Positions 53,192 to 60,837 of a DNA stretch of 64,000 bases are shown piece after piece. The DNA is from Acidimicrobiia bacterium (lineage in GTDB: Bacteria > Actinomycetota > Acidimicrobiia > Acidimicrobiales > Aldehydirespiratoraceae), in the NCBI GenBank assembly GCA_022819505.1, contig JAJEHD010000021.1:160776-224775 (forward strand). The letters run 5' to 3'. Positions within the stretch are counted from its first letter, which is position 1. The number at the start of each line of letters is the position of its first letter. The position numbers and the translations under genes are program-made. Below the pieces are notes generated by a model that searched no databases, was not told the origin of the DNA, and worked only from the letters and a program-made list of their open reading frames with translations.

Positions 53192-53431
53192 ATGGTGATT
53201 CCTGCGTCGCGCTTCCCGGCACTGAAGGCTCGTGAGGTGCTGAGGCTGCTCGCCAGGGTCGGATACCAGCAGGATCGCCAGCGCGGTTCCCACCGCAAGC
53301 TAGTTGCTGATGGTCGTCTACCTATCGGCTTTGCGTTCCATGACAAGGACGAAGTGCCGCCTAGGGCGTTGCGCCGGATGTTGGTCGAGCGGGCTGGATT
53401 GACCGGTGAGGAGATAGAAGACCTACTATGA
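53192..53431 (+). CDS. hicA: HicA-type mRNA interferase toxin
   Basis: 79 residues from ATG 53192. FPALKAREVLRLLARVGYQQDRQRGSHRKLVADGR contains the HicA dsRBD-like core with catalytic His in RGSHRKL. The C-terminus (ALRRMLVERAGLTGEEIEDLL) matches the family. HicA cleaves mRNA on the ribosome-free side and is blocked by HicB. It lies 30 bases before the hicB-like gene, with which it forms a toxin-antitoxin pair. The region 53153-53204 recurs at 34585. Confidence 0.9.
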   Translation: MVIPASRFPALKAREVLRLLARVGYQQDRQRGSHRKLVADGRLPIGFAFHDKDEVPPRALRRMLVERAGLTGEEIEDLL

Positions 53432-53461
53432 ACAGCGGTTCATCCGATCGGGAGGCGTTCG

Positions 53462-53743
53462 ATGCATGAAGTTCGCGTGTACCAGAACCACGACGAGGGC
53501 ACGCTCTGGTGGGCGGAAGACGACCTCGGCTTCACCGGTGGCGCAGACCGTTTGGCCGACCTCGTGGCTTCCATTCACGAGTGGGCCGACGCTGAGGGTG
53601 TTCTTGGCGTCCTGCAAATCAGGCTTGTTGCAGCGGTGGCGGAGACCCCTGCCTGGGAGCCTGACAGGTTCCCCGCTCCCGTCGAGCCCCCGACCCACGG
53701 CACGGAGGCGGTTCGAGTCGGGTTCGCGCTCTCAGGGGTGTAG
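53462..53743 (+). CDS. hicB: HicB-like antitoxin
   Basis: 93 residues. MHEVRVYQNHDEGTLWWAEDDLGF and LADLVASIHEWADAEGVLGVLQIRLVAAV give the HicB/DUF1902 fold. A further C-terminal tail (residues 65-93) is absent from the orphan copy at 34656. There is no evident helix-turn-helix, so repression would need another DNA-binding surface. Partner of the HicA just upstream. Confidence 0.8.
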   Translation: MHEVRVYQNHDEGTLWWAEDDLGFTGGADRLADLVASIHEWADAEGVLGVLQIRLVAAVAETPAWEPDRFPAPVEPPTHGTEAVRVGFALSGV

Positions 53744-53752
53744 CAAGACCCC

Positions 53753-54175
53753 ATGAAGGTATGCGTAGCTGCGATATGTGACTTCGCGCAGGTTCGGGAG
53801 GGGCTGCTGTCGGTTATCTCAGCAGGAATCAATCGTGTGTGGCGACCGCAGTATCCCGCCCCAATGGGCGCGATGCTCGCCCTCATCATCGAAGTCTCCC
53901 CAGGGGAGGCCAAGATTCCGCGGGAGATTCGGTTCAGGGTTGAGACTGCCGACGGGGCTCGGCTGGCGGAGGCCTCCGCCGGGTTTCAGATTGGTACCCC
54001 TCCCCCTCAGAATGACCCCGGTGAAGTGATGATGGTGCCCTTCGCCGTTGACTTCCGCACCGTGCAGCTTCCGGCGGCGGGCCGCTACCAGATTGTGGTG
54101 GACCTAATGACCGAAGGCGTGGAGGAGACAGTGCTCGCATTCCGTGCCGCCTTCCCCAGCGAGGCCGGCAACTAG
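53753..54175 (+). CDS. DUF6941-like protein
   Basis: 140 residues. VCVAAICDFAQVREGLLSVISAGINRVWRPQYPAPMGAMLALIIEVSP is the typical opening of the DUF6941 family, followed by a beta-sandwich (REIRFRVETADGARLAEASAGF, GRYQIVVDLMTEGVEETVLAFRA). Function unknown. It ends 46 bases before the tRNA-Sec gene and starts nine bases after hicB. Confidence 0.75.
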   Translation: MKVCVAAICDFAQVREGLLSVISAGINRVWRPQYPAPMGAMLALIIEVSPGEAKIPREIRFRVETADGARLAEASAGFQIGTPPPQNDPGEVMMVPFAVDFRTVQLPAAGRYQIVVDLMTEGVEETVLAFRAAFPSEAGN

Positions 54176-54220
54176 TCGCCTGAGCGTTAGCGCAGTCAGC
54201 AGGCATTCTTGTGCTGAAAT

Positions 54221-54232
54221 ATGGCGGAGGTG
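54221..54232 (+). repeat. Candidate attachment site (3' end of tRNA-Sec)
   Basis: ATGGCGGAGGTG, direct copy of 28105-28116. It would be the tRNA-side site of a 26-kb island. Confidence 0.55.
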
Positions 54233-54317
54233 GACGGGAATCGAACCCGCCGGACGGGGATCGCCCGTCCCACCCGCTTTGAAGGCGGGGGAGCCCACCA
54301 GGCGCTCAGACACCTCC
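54222..54317 (-). tRNA. selC: tRNA-Sec (anticodon UCA), 3' CCA encoded
   Basis: Read on the minus strand. The acceptor strand GGAGGTG pairs with CACCTCC, then a G discriminator and CCA. D-arm GAGC/GCTC. Anticodon stem CCCGC/GCGGG with loop CTTCAAA, so the anticodon is TCA, which reads UGA. The long variable arm GGACGGG/CCCGTCC and the T-arm GCGGG TTCGATT CCCGT complete it; total 96 bases, as expected for tRNA-Sec. In E. coli selC the anticodon loop is the same. The 3' end (11 bases) recurs at 28105. This tRNA proves the capacity to read UGA as selenocysteine if SelA, SelB and SelD are elsewhere. Confidence 0.95.
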
Positions 54318-54410
54318 GCACGGCAGGGTAACCGGCTCGCCCGGCTTGGCCCCGTCGGGCGCTGCCGGAACCTCGTTGCGGTCACTCGCGATCCCATTAC
54401 CCTTCGGCGT

Positions 54411-54494
54411 GTGAAGACCTTCAAGCGGCTTGTCATCCTGGGCGCGCTGGTGGCTCTGGCCGTCGTGCTGGCCCGCAAGATCCGGGAGATCTGA
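54411..54494 (+). CDS. 27-residue single-helix membrane peptide
   Basis: GTG 54411 to TGA 54494: MKTFKRLVILGALVALAVVL followed by ARKIREI. A basic start and a 16-residue hydrophobic helix make a plausible membrane peptide, similar in its start to short actinobacterial proteins such as the DLW-39 family. It lies between tRNA-Sec and yqeC. Its frame also stays open upstream to 54144. Too short to be sure. Confidence 0.4.
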   Translation: MKTFKRLVILGALVALAVVLARKIREI

Positions 54495-54509
54495 CCCACC
54501 GTCGGGTCC

Positions 54510-55244
54510 GTGCGCGCCACCGACCTGGCCGGGGCCGCTGAGGCTCTGGAACTGGGGCGCCGCTCGCTGGTGTCCCTGGTCGGCGGCGGCGGCAAGACGA
54601 CCCTGCTGTTCGCGCTGGGCCGCCAGATGCCGGCCCCCACGCTGCTCACCACCACGACCCGCATGGGACGCGACCGCACCGGCGGGTTCCCCACCCTGGT
54701 CGGCCCCACCGACGCCGACCTGGCCGGCGCCTTCGCCCAGCACGACGCCGTGCTGGCCTGGCGAAGCACCGACGAGCGCAAAGCGCTGGGCTACAGCCCC
54801 GAAGAGGTGGACCGCTGGTTTGCCGCCGGAGCCGCCGATCACGTAATTGTGGAGGCCGATGGAGCCCGCCGCCGCCCCTTCACCGCCCCCGCACCGTGGG
54901 AGCCGCCCATCCCCGCCACGTCCACCCACGTGGTGGCCTGCATCGGCGCCGACGCGCTCGGCTACGTGATCGCCGACCGGGTCCACCGACCGCTGCGAGT
55001 GGCCGCCGCGGCGGGCTGCTCGCCCTACGAGCGGCTCACGCCGGCACGGGCGGCCGCCGCGCTCACCAGTCCCGTCGGCATGACCAAGAACGTCCCCCAG
55101 TCGGCCCGGTTCACGGTGGCGGTGGCCGGCGCCGACGCTGACGACCCGCAGGTTCAGGAGCTGGTCGCCGAGCTCGACCGTCGACGAACCGAGTCGCTGG
55201 TCGTGACCCGCTCAGACACCGACGCAGGCGGGCTGCGGCCGTGA
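54510..55244 (+). CDS. yqeC: YqeC family protein (selenium-dependent hydroxylase accessory protein)
   Basis: 244 residues from GTG 54510. P-loop SLVGGGGKTTLLFALGRQM (residues about 22-40), then TTTTRMG, VIVEADGARRRPFTAP and SPVGMTKNVPQSAR fit the YqeC family, which tracks with selenium-dependent molybdenum hydroxylases and is thought to act in labile-selenium cofactor handling. It sits 190 bases from tRNA-Sec, so two selenium genes are neighbours. No molybdenum hydroxylase subunit lies in this window. Its stop overlaps a short coupled frame (GTGA). Confidence 0.88.
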   Translation: MRATDLAGAAEALELGRRSLVSLVGGGGKTTLLFALGRQMPAPTLLTTTTRMGRDRTGGFPTLVGPTDADLAGAFAQHDAVLAWRSTDERKALGYSPEEVDRWFAAGAADHVIVEADGARRRPFTAPAPWEPPIPATSTHVVACIGADALGYVIADRVHRPLRVAAAAGCSPYERLTPARAAAALTSPVGMTKNVPQSARFTVAVAGADADDPQVQELVAELDRRRTESLVVTRSDTDAGGLRP

Positions 55245-55333
55245 TCGCCACCACCGTCATCGAACAGGCTGACCGGGGCCACGGCCGGGCCGCATCAGCC
55301 GGAGACGTGGACCTGGACGGACAGCGGGCGTGA
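55241..55333 (+). CDS. Possible 30-residue coupling ORF between yqeC and the oxidoreductase gene
   Basis: GTG 55241 overlaps the yqeC stop (GTGA) and its own stop overlaps the GTG start of the next gene (GTGA). Product: MIATTVIEQADRGHGRAASA and ten more residues. The double overlap could hand ribosomes from yqeC to the oxidoreductase. Nothing is known of such a peptide; it may be a chance frame. Confidence 0.3.
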   Translation: MIATTVIEQADRGHGRAASAGDVDLDGQRA

Positions 55334-56949
55334 GCGACACGGTCGTGGCCGAGCAGGCCGGCCGCAGCCCCGAACAGGCTGCGCCGGCCGGGGACATCGA
55401 TGTGGTGGTGGTCGGCGGCGGGCACAACGGCCTCATCTGCGCCGCCTACCTGGCCCGGGCCGGCGTGGCCACCATGCTGGTGGAGGCCCGCGACGAAGTC
55501 GGCGGCTGCGCCTCGACGGTGAGCGACCTCGACGCCCGCTTCAACATCTGCAGCTGCGACCACACCCTGGTGCGGGCCATGCCCTTCATGGACGACCTCG
55601 ACCTGGCCGGCCACGGGCTGCGATACCTCGAAGCCGACCCCGCCACCGTCTACATGAGCTACGACGGCAGCCCGCCGTGGATGTTCTTCAACGACAGCGA
55701 ACGCACCATCGAGTCCATCGGGCGCCACCGGCCATCACAAGCCGAGGCCTACCGCCGCTACCTCGCGGACGCCCGGCCGGTGGCCGAACTAACCCTCGAG
55801 ATGGGGATCGGCCCCGCCTCTACCCCCCGCATGCTGGCCCGGCTGCTGGCCCGCCGGGGGAGAGGCGGAGCGAGGCTGCTGCAGTGGAGCCGGGCCACCG
55901 CGCTCGACGTGCTGCGCAGCTACTTCGACGACGAGGCCGTGATCATGCCGGGCATCTCCAACGGCCCCACCGTGTGGGGCGCTCCCCCCGATGCCCCGGG
56001 CACCGGCCTGGCCGGCGCGCTCTACGCCATGCGCCACATGGTCAAGACGGGCCGGCCGGTGGGCGGCAGCGGCGCCCTCACCGACGCCCTGGCCGCCTCC
56101 TTCACCGCGGCCGGCGGCCGGCTGAGCTGCGGCACCCCGGTGGCCGGGCTGCTCGGCGACGGCCGCCGTGTGCACGGCGTGCGCCTCGCCGACGGCACCG
56201 AGGTCACCGCGACCGCGGTGGTGGCGACCTGCGACCCCGCCCCGGTGGCGACCCACTGGCTGGCCGAGTCCCAGAGCGCCAGGGCCCGCCGCTTCGTCGC
56301 CCGGGCCCGCTCCCAAGAGCCCGGCGACGGGTACCAGTCCAAGATCGACGCGGTGATCACCGACGTCCCCCGCTACCCGGTGCTGGAGGAGTCCGGGCTG
56401 CTCGACCTGTTCGAGGGACGCGACCCCGCCCAGTCCAATTATGTGATGTCGCCCTCCATCGAGGAGCTGGCCGAGGCCCACCGGCTGCGGCCGCTCGGTC
56501 GGGTGGCGCCGCGCCCGACCATGATGGCCAACGTGCCGTCGGTGCTGGACCCGTCGATGCGCAGCCGCGACGGCCACCACGTGCTGAGCCTCGAAGCGCT
56601 GTTCACCCCCTACAACCTTGAGGGCGGCTGGGAGGGTTCACAGGAGCCGGCCCGCTGGCTGCAGGTGTGGTCCACCCTGCTGCAGCCCGGATTCCTGGAC
56701 TCGATCGACCGCTACCGGACCATGACACCGGACCGCTACGAGCGCGAGCTGTTCCTGCCCCGCGGCTACACCCCCTCCTACGCGGGATCGCCACTGTCGT
56801 CGCTGCTCGGGCGGCGCAGGGAACTGAGCCGCTACCGGCCGCCGGTCCCGGGCCTGTTCCTGTCCGGCGCGGGCACCTACCCCGGCGCAGGAATATGGGG
56901 CGCCTCAGGCCGAAACGCCGCCCAAGTCGTCCTCCGCACCCTCCAGTAG
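55330..56949 (+). CDS. FAD-dependent oxidoreductase, phytoene desaturase-like
   Basis: 539 residues from GTG 55330. FAD-binding Rossmann motif IDVVVVGGGHNGLICAAYLARAGVATMLVEARDEVGG, a mid domain with GALYAMRHMVKTGRPVGGSGALTDALAASFTAAGGRLSCGTPV, and the closing FAD motif PGLFLSGAGTYPGAGIWGASGRNAAQVVL, all typical of phytoene dehydrogenase/CrtI-like NAD(P)/FAD proteins (PYROXD2 type). The substrate is unknown; no carotenoid genes are near. Confidence 0.92.
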   Translation: MSDTVVAEQAGRSPEQAAPAGDIDVVVVGGGHNGLICAAYLARAGVATMLVEARDEVGGCASTVSDLDARFNICSCDHTLVRAMPFMDDLDLAGHGLRYLEADPATVYMSYDGSPPWMFFNDSERTIESIGRHRPSQAEAYRRYLADARPVAELTLEMGIGPASTPRMLARLLARRGRGGARLLQWSRATALDVLRSYFDDEAVIMPGISNGPTVWGAPPDAPGTGLAGALYAMRHMVKTGRPVGGSGALTDALAASFTAAGGRLSCGTPVAGLLGDGRRVHGVRLADGTEVTATAVVATCDPAPVATHWLAESQSARARRFVARARSQEPGDGYQSKIDAVITDVPRYPVLEESGLLDLFEGRDPAQSNYVMSPSIEELAEAHRLRPLGRVAPRPTMMANVPSVLDPSMRSRDGHHVLSLEALFTPYNLEGGWEGSQEPARWLQVWSTLLQPGFLDSIDRYRTMTPDRYERELFLPRGYTPSYAGSPLSSLLGRRRELSRYRPPVPGLFLSGAGTYPGAGIWGASGRNAAQVVLRTLQ

Positions 56950-57006
56950 AAGCCCCCGACGCCCGGCTGGGACCCGCCGGCCGGGGGCCAAAGGGTGGGC
57001 CGGTGC

Positions 57007-57576
57007 CTACTCCCCCCAGCGGGCGATGCCGCCCACATCGACGCCCAAGTGCTCCACCGCCCGCACCACCGTGTGGTCGACCAGGTCCTCGATCGACTCC
57101 GGCCGGGTGTAGAAGGCCGGAACCGGCGGGTAGATGACCGCGCCGATCTCCGCGGCCTGGGCCATCAGCCGCAGATGCCCCAGATGCAGCGGCGTCTCGC
57201 GCACCAGCATCACCAGCGGCCGCCGCTCCTTCAGCGTCACGTCGGCGGCCCTCGACACCAGGTCGGCGCAGAACGAGTTGGCCACCGCCGAGAGCATCTT
57301 GATCGAGCACGGAGCGATGATCATCCCAGCGGTGGCGAACGAGCCCGACGACAGCGGCGCGGCGATGTCGCGCGATCCGTGGACCACGTCGGCCAGCGCC
57401 TCCACGTCGGCGGGCGCCAGATCGGTCTCGTAGGCCAGCGTCTGGCGACCCGGCCCGGTCATCACCAGGTGGGTCTCCACATCGTCGACGGCTTGCATCA
57501 GCTCGAGAGCCCGGATGCCGTAGACCACTCCGGTGGCTCCGCTGATGGCCACCACCACCCGGCGCGGCCCGCTCAC
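57007..57576 (-). CDS. ubiX: UbiX-type flavin prenyltransferase
   Basis: 189 residues. RRVVVAISGATGVVYGIRALELM (FMN-binding start), GSFATAGMIIAPCSIKMLSAVANSF and KERRPLVMLVRETPLHLGHLRLMAQAAEIGAVIYPPVPAFY are diagnostic. UbiX prenylates FMN with a dimethylallyl unit to give prFMN, the cofactor of UbiD. The UbiD homologue lies just upstream on the same strand, so enzyme and cofactor maker form an operon. Confidence 0.95.
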   Translation of the reverse strand: MSGPRRVVVAISGATGVVYGIRALELMQAVDDVETHLVMTGPGRQTLAYETDLAPADVEALADVVHGSRDIAAPLSSGSFATAGMIIAPCSIKMLSAVANSFCADLVSRAADVTLKERRPLVMLVRETPLHLGHLRLMAQAAEIGAVIYPPVPAFYTRPESIEDLVDHTVVRAVEHLGVDVGGIARWGE

Positions 57577-57622
57577 AGCAGGCGTCCGCGCTGGTGGCGT
57601 CTAGGGGCCCGGCAATCGCGGT

Positions 57623-58969
57623 TCACGGCAGGTACTTCTGCAGGTCAACCGGGGCGTAGGCGACCCGCTCGCCGTACTCGCGGCGCTCCCGCTTGTAGGT
57701 GGCGTCGATGCCCACCTTGGTGCCGACGCCCCGGTTGTCGGCGGTGGGATCCATCTCGTGGCCCTGAGCATGGGCCGCGGTGAACACGTCGTCGAGCCAG
57801 TGGACCCGGTTGGTGAGGGCCCAATGCAGCTCCGACGGCTGGCTGACGTCGATGTCGCGGTCCACCACGATCACGTTGCGGATGTTGATGTGGGCCGCCA
57901 TGGCCGCCATGGCCAGGTTCTTGGGCGTGCCCGGGTTGTCGCGCTCGATCTGGATGACGGCCAGGAACCCGTTGCCGTAGGGCGGGATGTGCACGTCGGC
58001 ATGGGGGTCGAGGTGGCGCACGAAGCGGCGCAGCAGCGGCTCCCGGGGCAGCACGTTGCCGATGAACACGTGCTCGTACCAGCCCGGGATGATCGTCTGG
58101 TAGATCGGGCTGTGACGCCACGAGATGGCGGTCACCTCCACCGTGGGGCTGGGCCACATCTCGCCGTGGTAGCCGTGGAACTCCGCCAGCGGCCCCTCGT
58201 CGGCCCGCTCGGCGGGGCGGATCCGGCCCTCGATCACCACCTCGGCCCGCGCCGGCACATCCACGTCGACGGTGACGCCCCGGCACACCTCGACGGGACG
58301 GCCCCGCAACGCCCCCGCGATGTGGAGCTCGTCGACCGGGGTGCGCACCCCCGCAGCGATCATCACCGCGGGGTCGAGCCCGATGGCCAGGGCCACGTCG
58401 AAGGGAGCTTCGGGGTCGGGCCGGCTGCGCATGAACGTCCCCACGTCGCGCCACTCGTTGACGTTGAAGCCCAGGATGTTGCGGTCCAGCATCAGCATCC
58501 GGTTGTACGACAGGTTGCCCCGGCCGCCGACCGGATCCTTGGTGACGCTCACCGCGCCGGTGATGAAGGCGCCGCCGTCGCCCCGGGAGTGGGTCGGGAT
58601 CGGGATCGCGCCCAGATCCACATCTTCGCCGGTCACGCAGTTGTCGTGCCAGGCCGCCGAGTCCACCCTGGCGGTGGCCACGCCGTTGGCGGGCTCGAGG
58701 GCGTGGCCCATCCGGTCCACCACCTCGCCGGGCTCGCAGCCCAGGGCCAGGGCCGCGGTGCGCCGGCTCGAGACCGAGCCCGAGAAGATCGGCCACGGCG
58801 AGTCCTTGGGCGCCTCGAACAGCACCGGCCCCGCGTCGGCGCGCTCCAGCGCGGCGGCCACGTCGGCCAGCTCATGCTCGAGGCTCACCGGGCGTGAGAT
58901 CCGGTTGAGCATCCCGGCCGCCTCGGCGACGGCCATGTAGCTGCGCAGGTCGCAGACGGCTTCAGTCAT
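57623..58969 (-). CDS. ubiD: UbiD family (de)carboxylase
   Basis: 448 residues. UbiD motifs: RGNLSYNRMLMLDRNILGFNVNEWRD (prFMN contact), EFHGYHGEMWPSPTVEVTAISWRHSPIYQTIIPG and LAVIQIERDNPGTPKNLAMAAMAAH. It catalyses reversible decarboxylation of an aromatic or unsaturated acid. With UbiX it forms a complete prFMN pair. There are no ubiquinone or menaquinone genes here, so an aromatic-compound role (phenol or hydroxybenzoate type) is as likely as quinone synthesis. Confidence 0.93.
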   Translation of the reverse strand: MTEAVCDLRSYMAVAEAAGMLNRISRPVSLEHELADVAAALERADAGPVLFEAPKDSPWPIFSGSVSSRRTAALALGCEPGEVVDRMGHALEPANGVATARVDSAAWHDNCVTGEDVDLGAIPIPTHSRGDGGAFITGAVSVTKDPVGGRGNLSYNRMLMLDRNILGFNVNEWRDVGTFMRSRPDPEAPFDVALAIGLDPAVMIAAGVRTPVDELHIAGALRGRPVEVCRGVTVDVDVPARAEVVIEGRIRPAERADEGPLAEFHGYHGEMWPSPTVEVTAISWRHSPIYQTIIPGWYEHVFIGNVLPREPLLRRFVRHLDPHADVHIPPYGNGFLAVIQIERDNPGTPKNLAMAAMAAHINIRNVIVVDRDIDVSQPSELHWALTNRVHWLDDVFTAAHAQGHEMDPTADNRGVGTKVGIDATYKRERREYGERVAYAPVDLQKYLP

Positions 58970-59063
58970 GGGTCCACCCTACGCCCCCGGCCGTCTGACG
59001 CTGAAGTCGCCCGCCACCCGACCCCGCATGCCGCCGCCTTCACCGGGGCCCCGCCCTCGGCCT

Positions 59064-59194
59064 CTAGTGGGCTGTCCGCAAACCTGCGCGCGTGGCTCCA
59101 AGGAATCTCGGGAGAGGAATGCGTCGCATGCCCACAAGAATCGCACCAAGATTCGGCGACGTCCACCGACGAACACTGGTGGACAGCCCACTAG
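59064..59194. mobile_element. MITE-like element with 14-bp perfect inverted ends
   Basis: CTAGTGGGCTGTCC (59064-59077) and GGACAGCCCACTAG (59181-59194) are perfect complements 131 bases apart end to end. The element lies in the 235-base gap between ubiD and the TIGR03792-like gene and encodes nothing. Both ends include CTAG. Compatible with a non-autonomous mobile element or a large hairpin. Confidence 0.5.
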
Positions 59195-59204
59195 CTTGAG
59201 GCCG

Positions 59205-59495
59205 ATGGTGATCGAGTTCCTGACCTTCGACGTCGACCCGGCCGAGCGCGACCGGTGGCTGGCCGTCGAGGAACGCCACTGGAGCCGCTACCTGGAGACC
59301 CGGCCCGGCTTCGCCGGCAAGGAGATGTGGGTGGACGACGACGACCCCGGCCGGGTGCACGCCGTGATCCGCTGGGAATCGCAGCAGGCCTGGGACGACG
59401 TGCCCCGCGCCGACGTCGAGGCGGTCGACGACGCCATGGGGGAGTGGTGCCGGGACGCCACCATGCGGTCGTTCCGGGTGGTCCGCGACCGCTGA
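59205..59495 (+). CDS. TIGR03792 family protein
   Basis: 96 residues from ATG 59205. MVIEFLTFDVDPAERDRWLA, YLETRPGFAGKEMWVDDDDPGRVHAVIRWESQQAWDDVPRADVEAVDDAM matches TIGR03792, a dimeric alpha/beta-barrel fold (ABM/EthD-like) protein of unknown job. The start lies 11 bases after the inverted-end element. It is isolated from both neighbours. Confidence 0.8.
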   Translation: MVIEFLTFDVDPAERDRWLAVEERHWSRYLETRPGFAGKEMWVDDDDPGRVHAVIRWESQQAWDDVPRADVEAVDDAMGEWCRDATMRSFRVVRDR

Positions 59496-59531
59496 ATCAC
59501 CGCCACCGACCCGCTGACTCCCGTCCCGGGA

Positions 59532-59582
59532 CCAAATCTGTAGAGAAAGCCGCCGTATAGGTGGAGATCCCTACAGATTTGG
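59532..59582. promoter_or_regulatory. 12-bp inverted repeat upstream of the flavin-dependent monooxygenase
   Basis: CCAAATCTGTAG (59532-59543) and CTACAGATTTGG (59571-59582) are perfect complements with a 27-base spacer that is centred 56 bases before the next start codon. It could be a terminator of the small gene upstream or an operator/leader hairpin of the next gene. AT-rich arms favour protein binding. Confidence 0.5.
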
Positions 59583-59612
59583 GGAGGCGAGGCGCGCGCC
59601 TACAGTGAAGCC

Positions 59613-60764
59613 ATGCGCACCGGTGTGTTCCTGTTCGGCGGAGTCGAGTTCCCGGACGCGGGCGGCGGGCCCCCCGCCCCCACCGACCGGCGCTTCAACC
59701 ACAAGGAGACGTGGGCGGCCACCGAGCGCATCATCGACATGGGCGTGGTGTGCGACCGCCTCGGGTTCGACTCGTACTGGCTGACCGAGCACCACTTCCA
59801 GTACGAGGGCTACGAGGTGATCCCCAACGGGATCCTGGTGGGCACGATCCTGGCCGAGCGCACCGAGAACATCCGCATCGGCATGGCGTTCAACATCGTG
59901 CCCCAATGGCACCCCCTGAGGCTGGCCGAGGACTTCGCCACCATGCACAACATCTCCGGCGGCCGCGGCATCCTCGGCGTGGGCCGGGGGACGGTGCCCC
60001 GCGAGGCCGAGACGCTGGGCACCAAGATCGGCAGCTTCGACAATCCCGACAAGGCCGCCGCCGACGAGCTCAACCGCAAGCAGTTCGACGAGGCCATGCA
60101 GGTGATCCGGCTGGCGCTCGACAACGAGTCCTTCAGCTTCCACGGCGACGTCTACGACCTCCCGCCGCCGGGCATCCCCGACCGGGGCGGGTTCGTCTCC
60201 GAACTGTCGCTGGTGCCCCGCCCCCTCTACCCCTACGAGATCTGGCAGGCCATCACCTCGCCCCCCACCCTCGAGCAGGTGCCCCGCTGGGGTTGGGGCG
60301 GCGTGTTCTGGAACAACCACCACTCCTTCGTGAAGATGCGCTGGGAGCAGTTCGCCGAGATCTACGCGGCCCACCACGGCCGGGAGCTCGAGCGGGGCGA
60401 GCACCGCCTGCTGGTCATGAACGTCCGGGTGGAGGACACCTACGAGGACGCGGTGGCGTCGGCGCGCGACGGCCACGACGAGTTCTGGAAGTTCCTGGGC
60501 CCCTACGGCTGGAGCAAGGGCTACATGGGTCCCGACGGCCGTCCGGCCAAGCCTGGCCTCATCCCGACCTTGGAGGAGTCGTTGGATCAGAAGATCTGGG
60601 AGGTGGGCAGCCCGGAGCAACTGGCCGAGGCCATCAGCTGGTACGACGAGCAGATCGGCCTGGAGAACCTGCTGCTGTTCCCGGCTATGCCGGGCGACCC
60701 TTATGAGAAGGTCGAGGAACAGCTGCACCGCCTTGCTGAAGAGGTGCTGCCTCTACTTCCTTGA
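59613..60764 (+). CDS. Luciferase-like (LLM class) flavin-dependent monooxygenase
   Basis: 383 residues. TIM-barrel with the bacterial luciferase pattern: MGVVCDRLGFDSYWLTEHHFQYEGYEVIPNGILVGTILAERTENIRIGMAFNIVPQWHPLRLAEDFATMHNISGGRGILGVGRGTVPREAETLG. It uses FMNH2 or F420H2 supplied by a reductase; the flavodoxin-fold gene convergent at 60838 is one possible source. The substrate is unknown. Confidence 0.93.
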   Translation: MRTGVFLFGGVEFPDAGGGPPAPTDRRFNHKETWAATERIIDMGVVCDRLGFDSYWLTEHHFQYEGYEVIPNGILVGTILAERTENIRIGMAFNIVPQWHPLRLAEDFATMHNISGGRGILGVGRGTVPREAETLGTKIGSFDNPDKAAADELNRKQFDEAMQVIRLALDNESFSFHGDVYDLPPPGIPDRGGFVSELSLVPRPLYPYEIWQAITSPPTLEQVPRWGWGGVFWNNHHSFVKMRWEQFAEIYAAHHGRELERGEHRLLVMNVRVEDTYEDAVASARDGHDEFWKFLGPYGWSKGYMGPDGRPAKPGLIPTLEESLDQKIWEVGSPEQLAEAISWYDEQIGLENLLLFPAMPGDPYEKVEEQLHRLAEEVLPLLP

Positions 60765-60837
60765 GCAGGTCCTTCCGGCCGGCGGTTCCTCGCCGCCACC
60801 CCCCGGCCTTACGGATCGCGTCCCCCTCGCGGGGTCG

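Noticed and set aside
58968..59495. Long start for the TIGR03792-like gene at 58968
   Set aside because: It would translate through the inverted-end element. The family begins at MVIEFL, which is ATG 59205.
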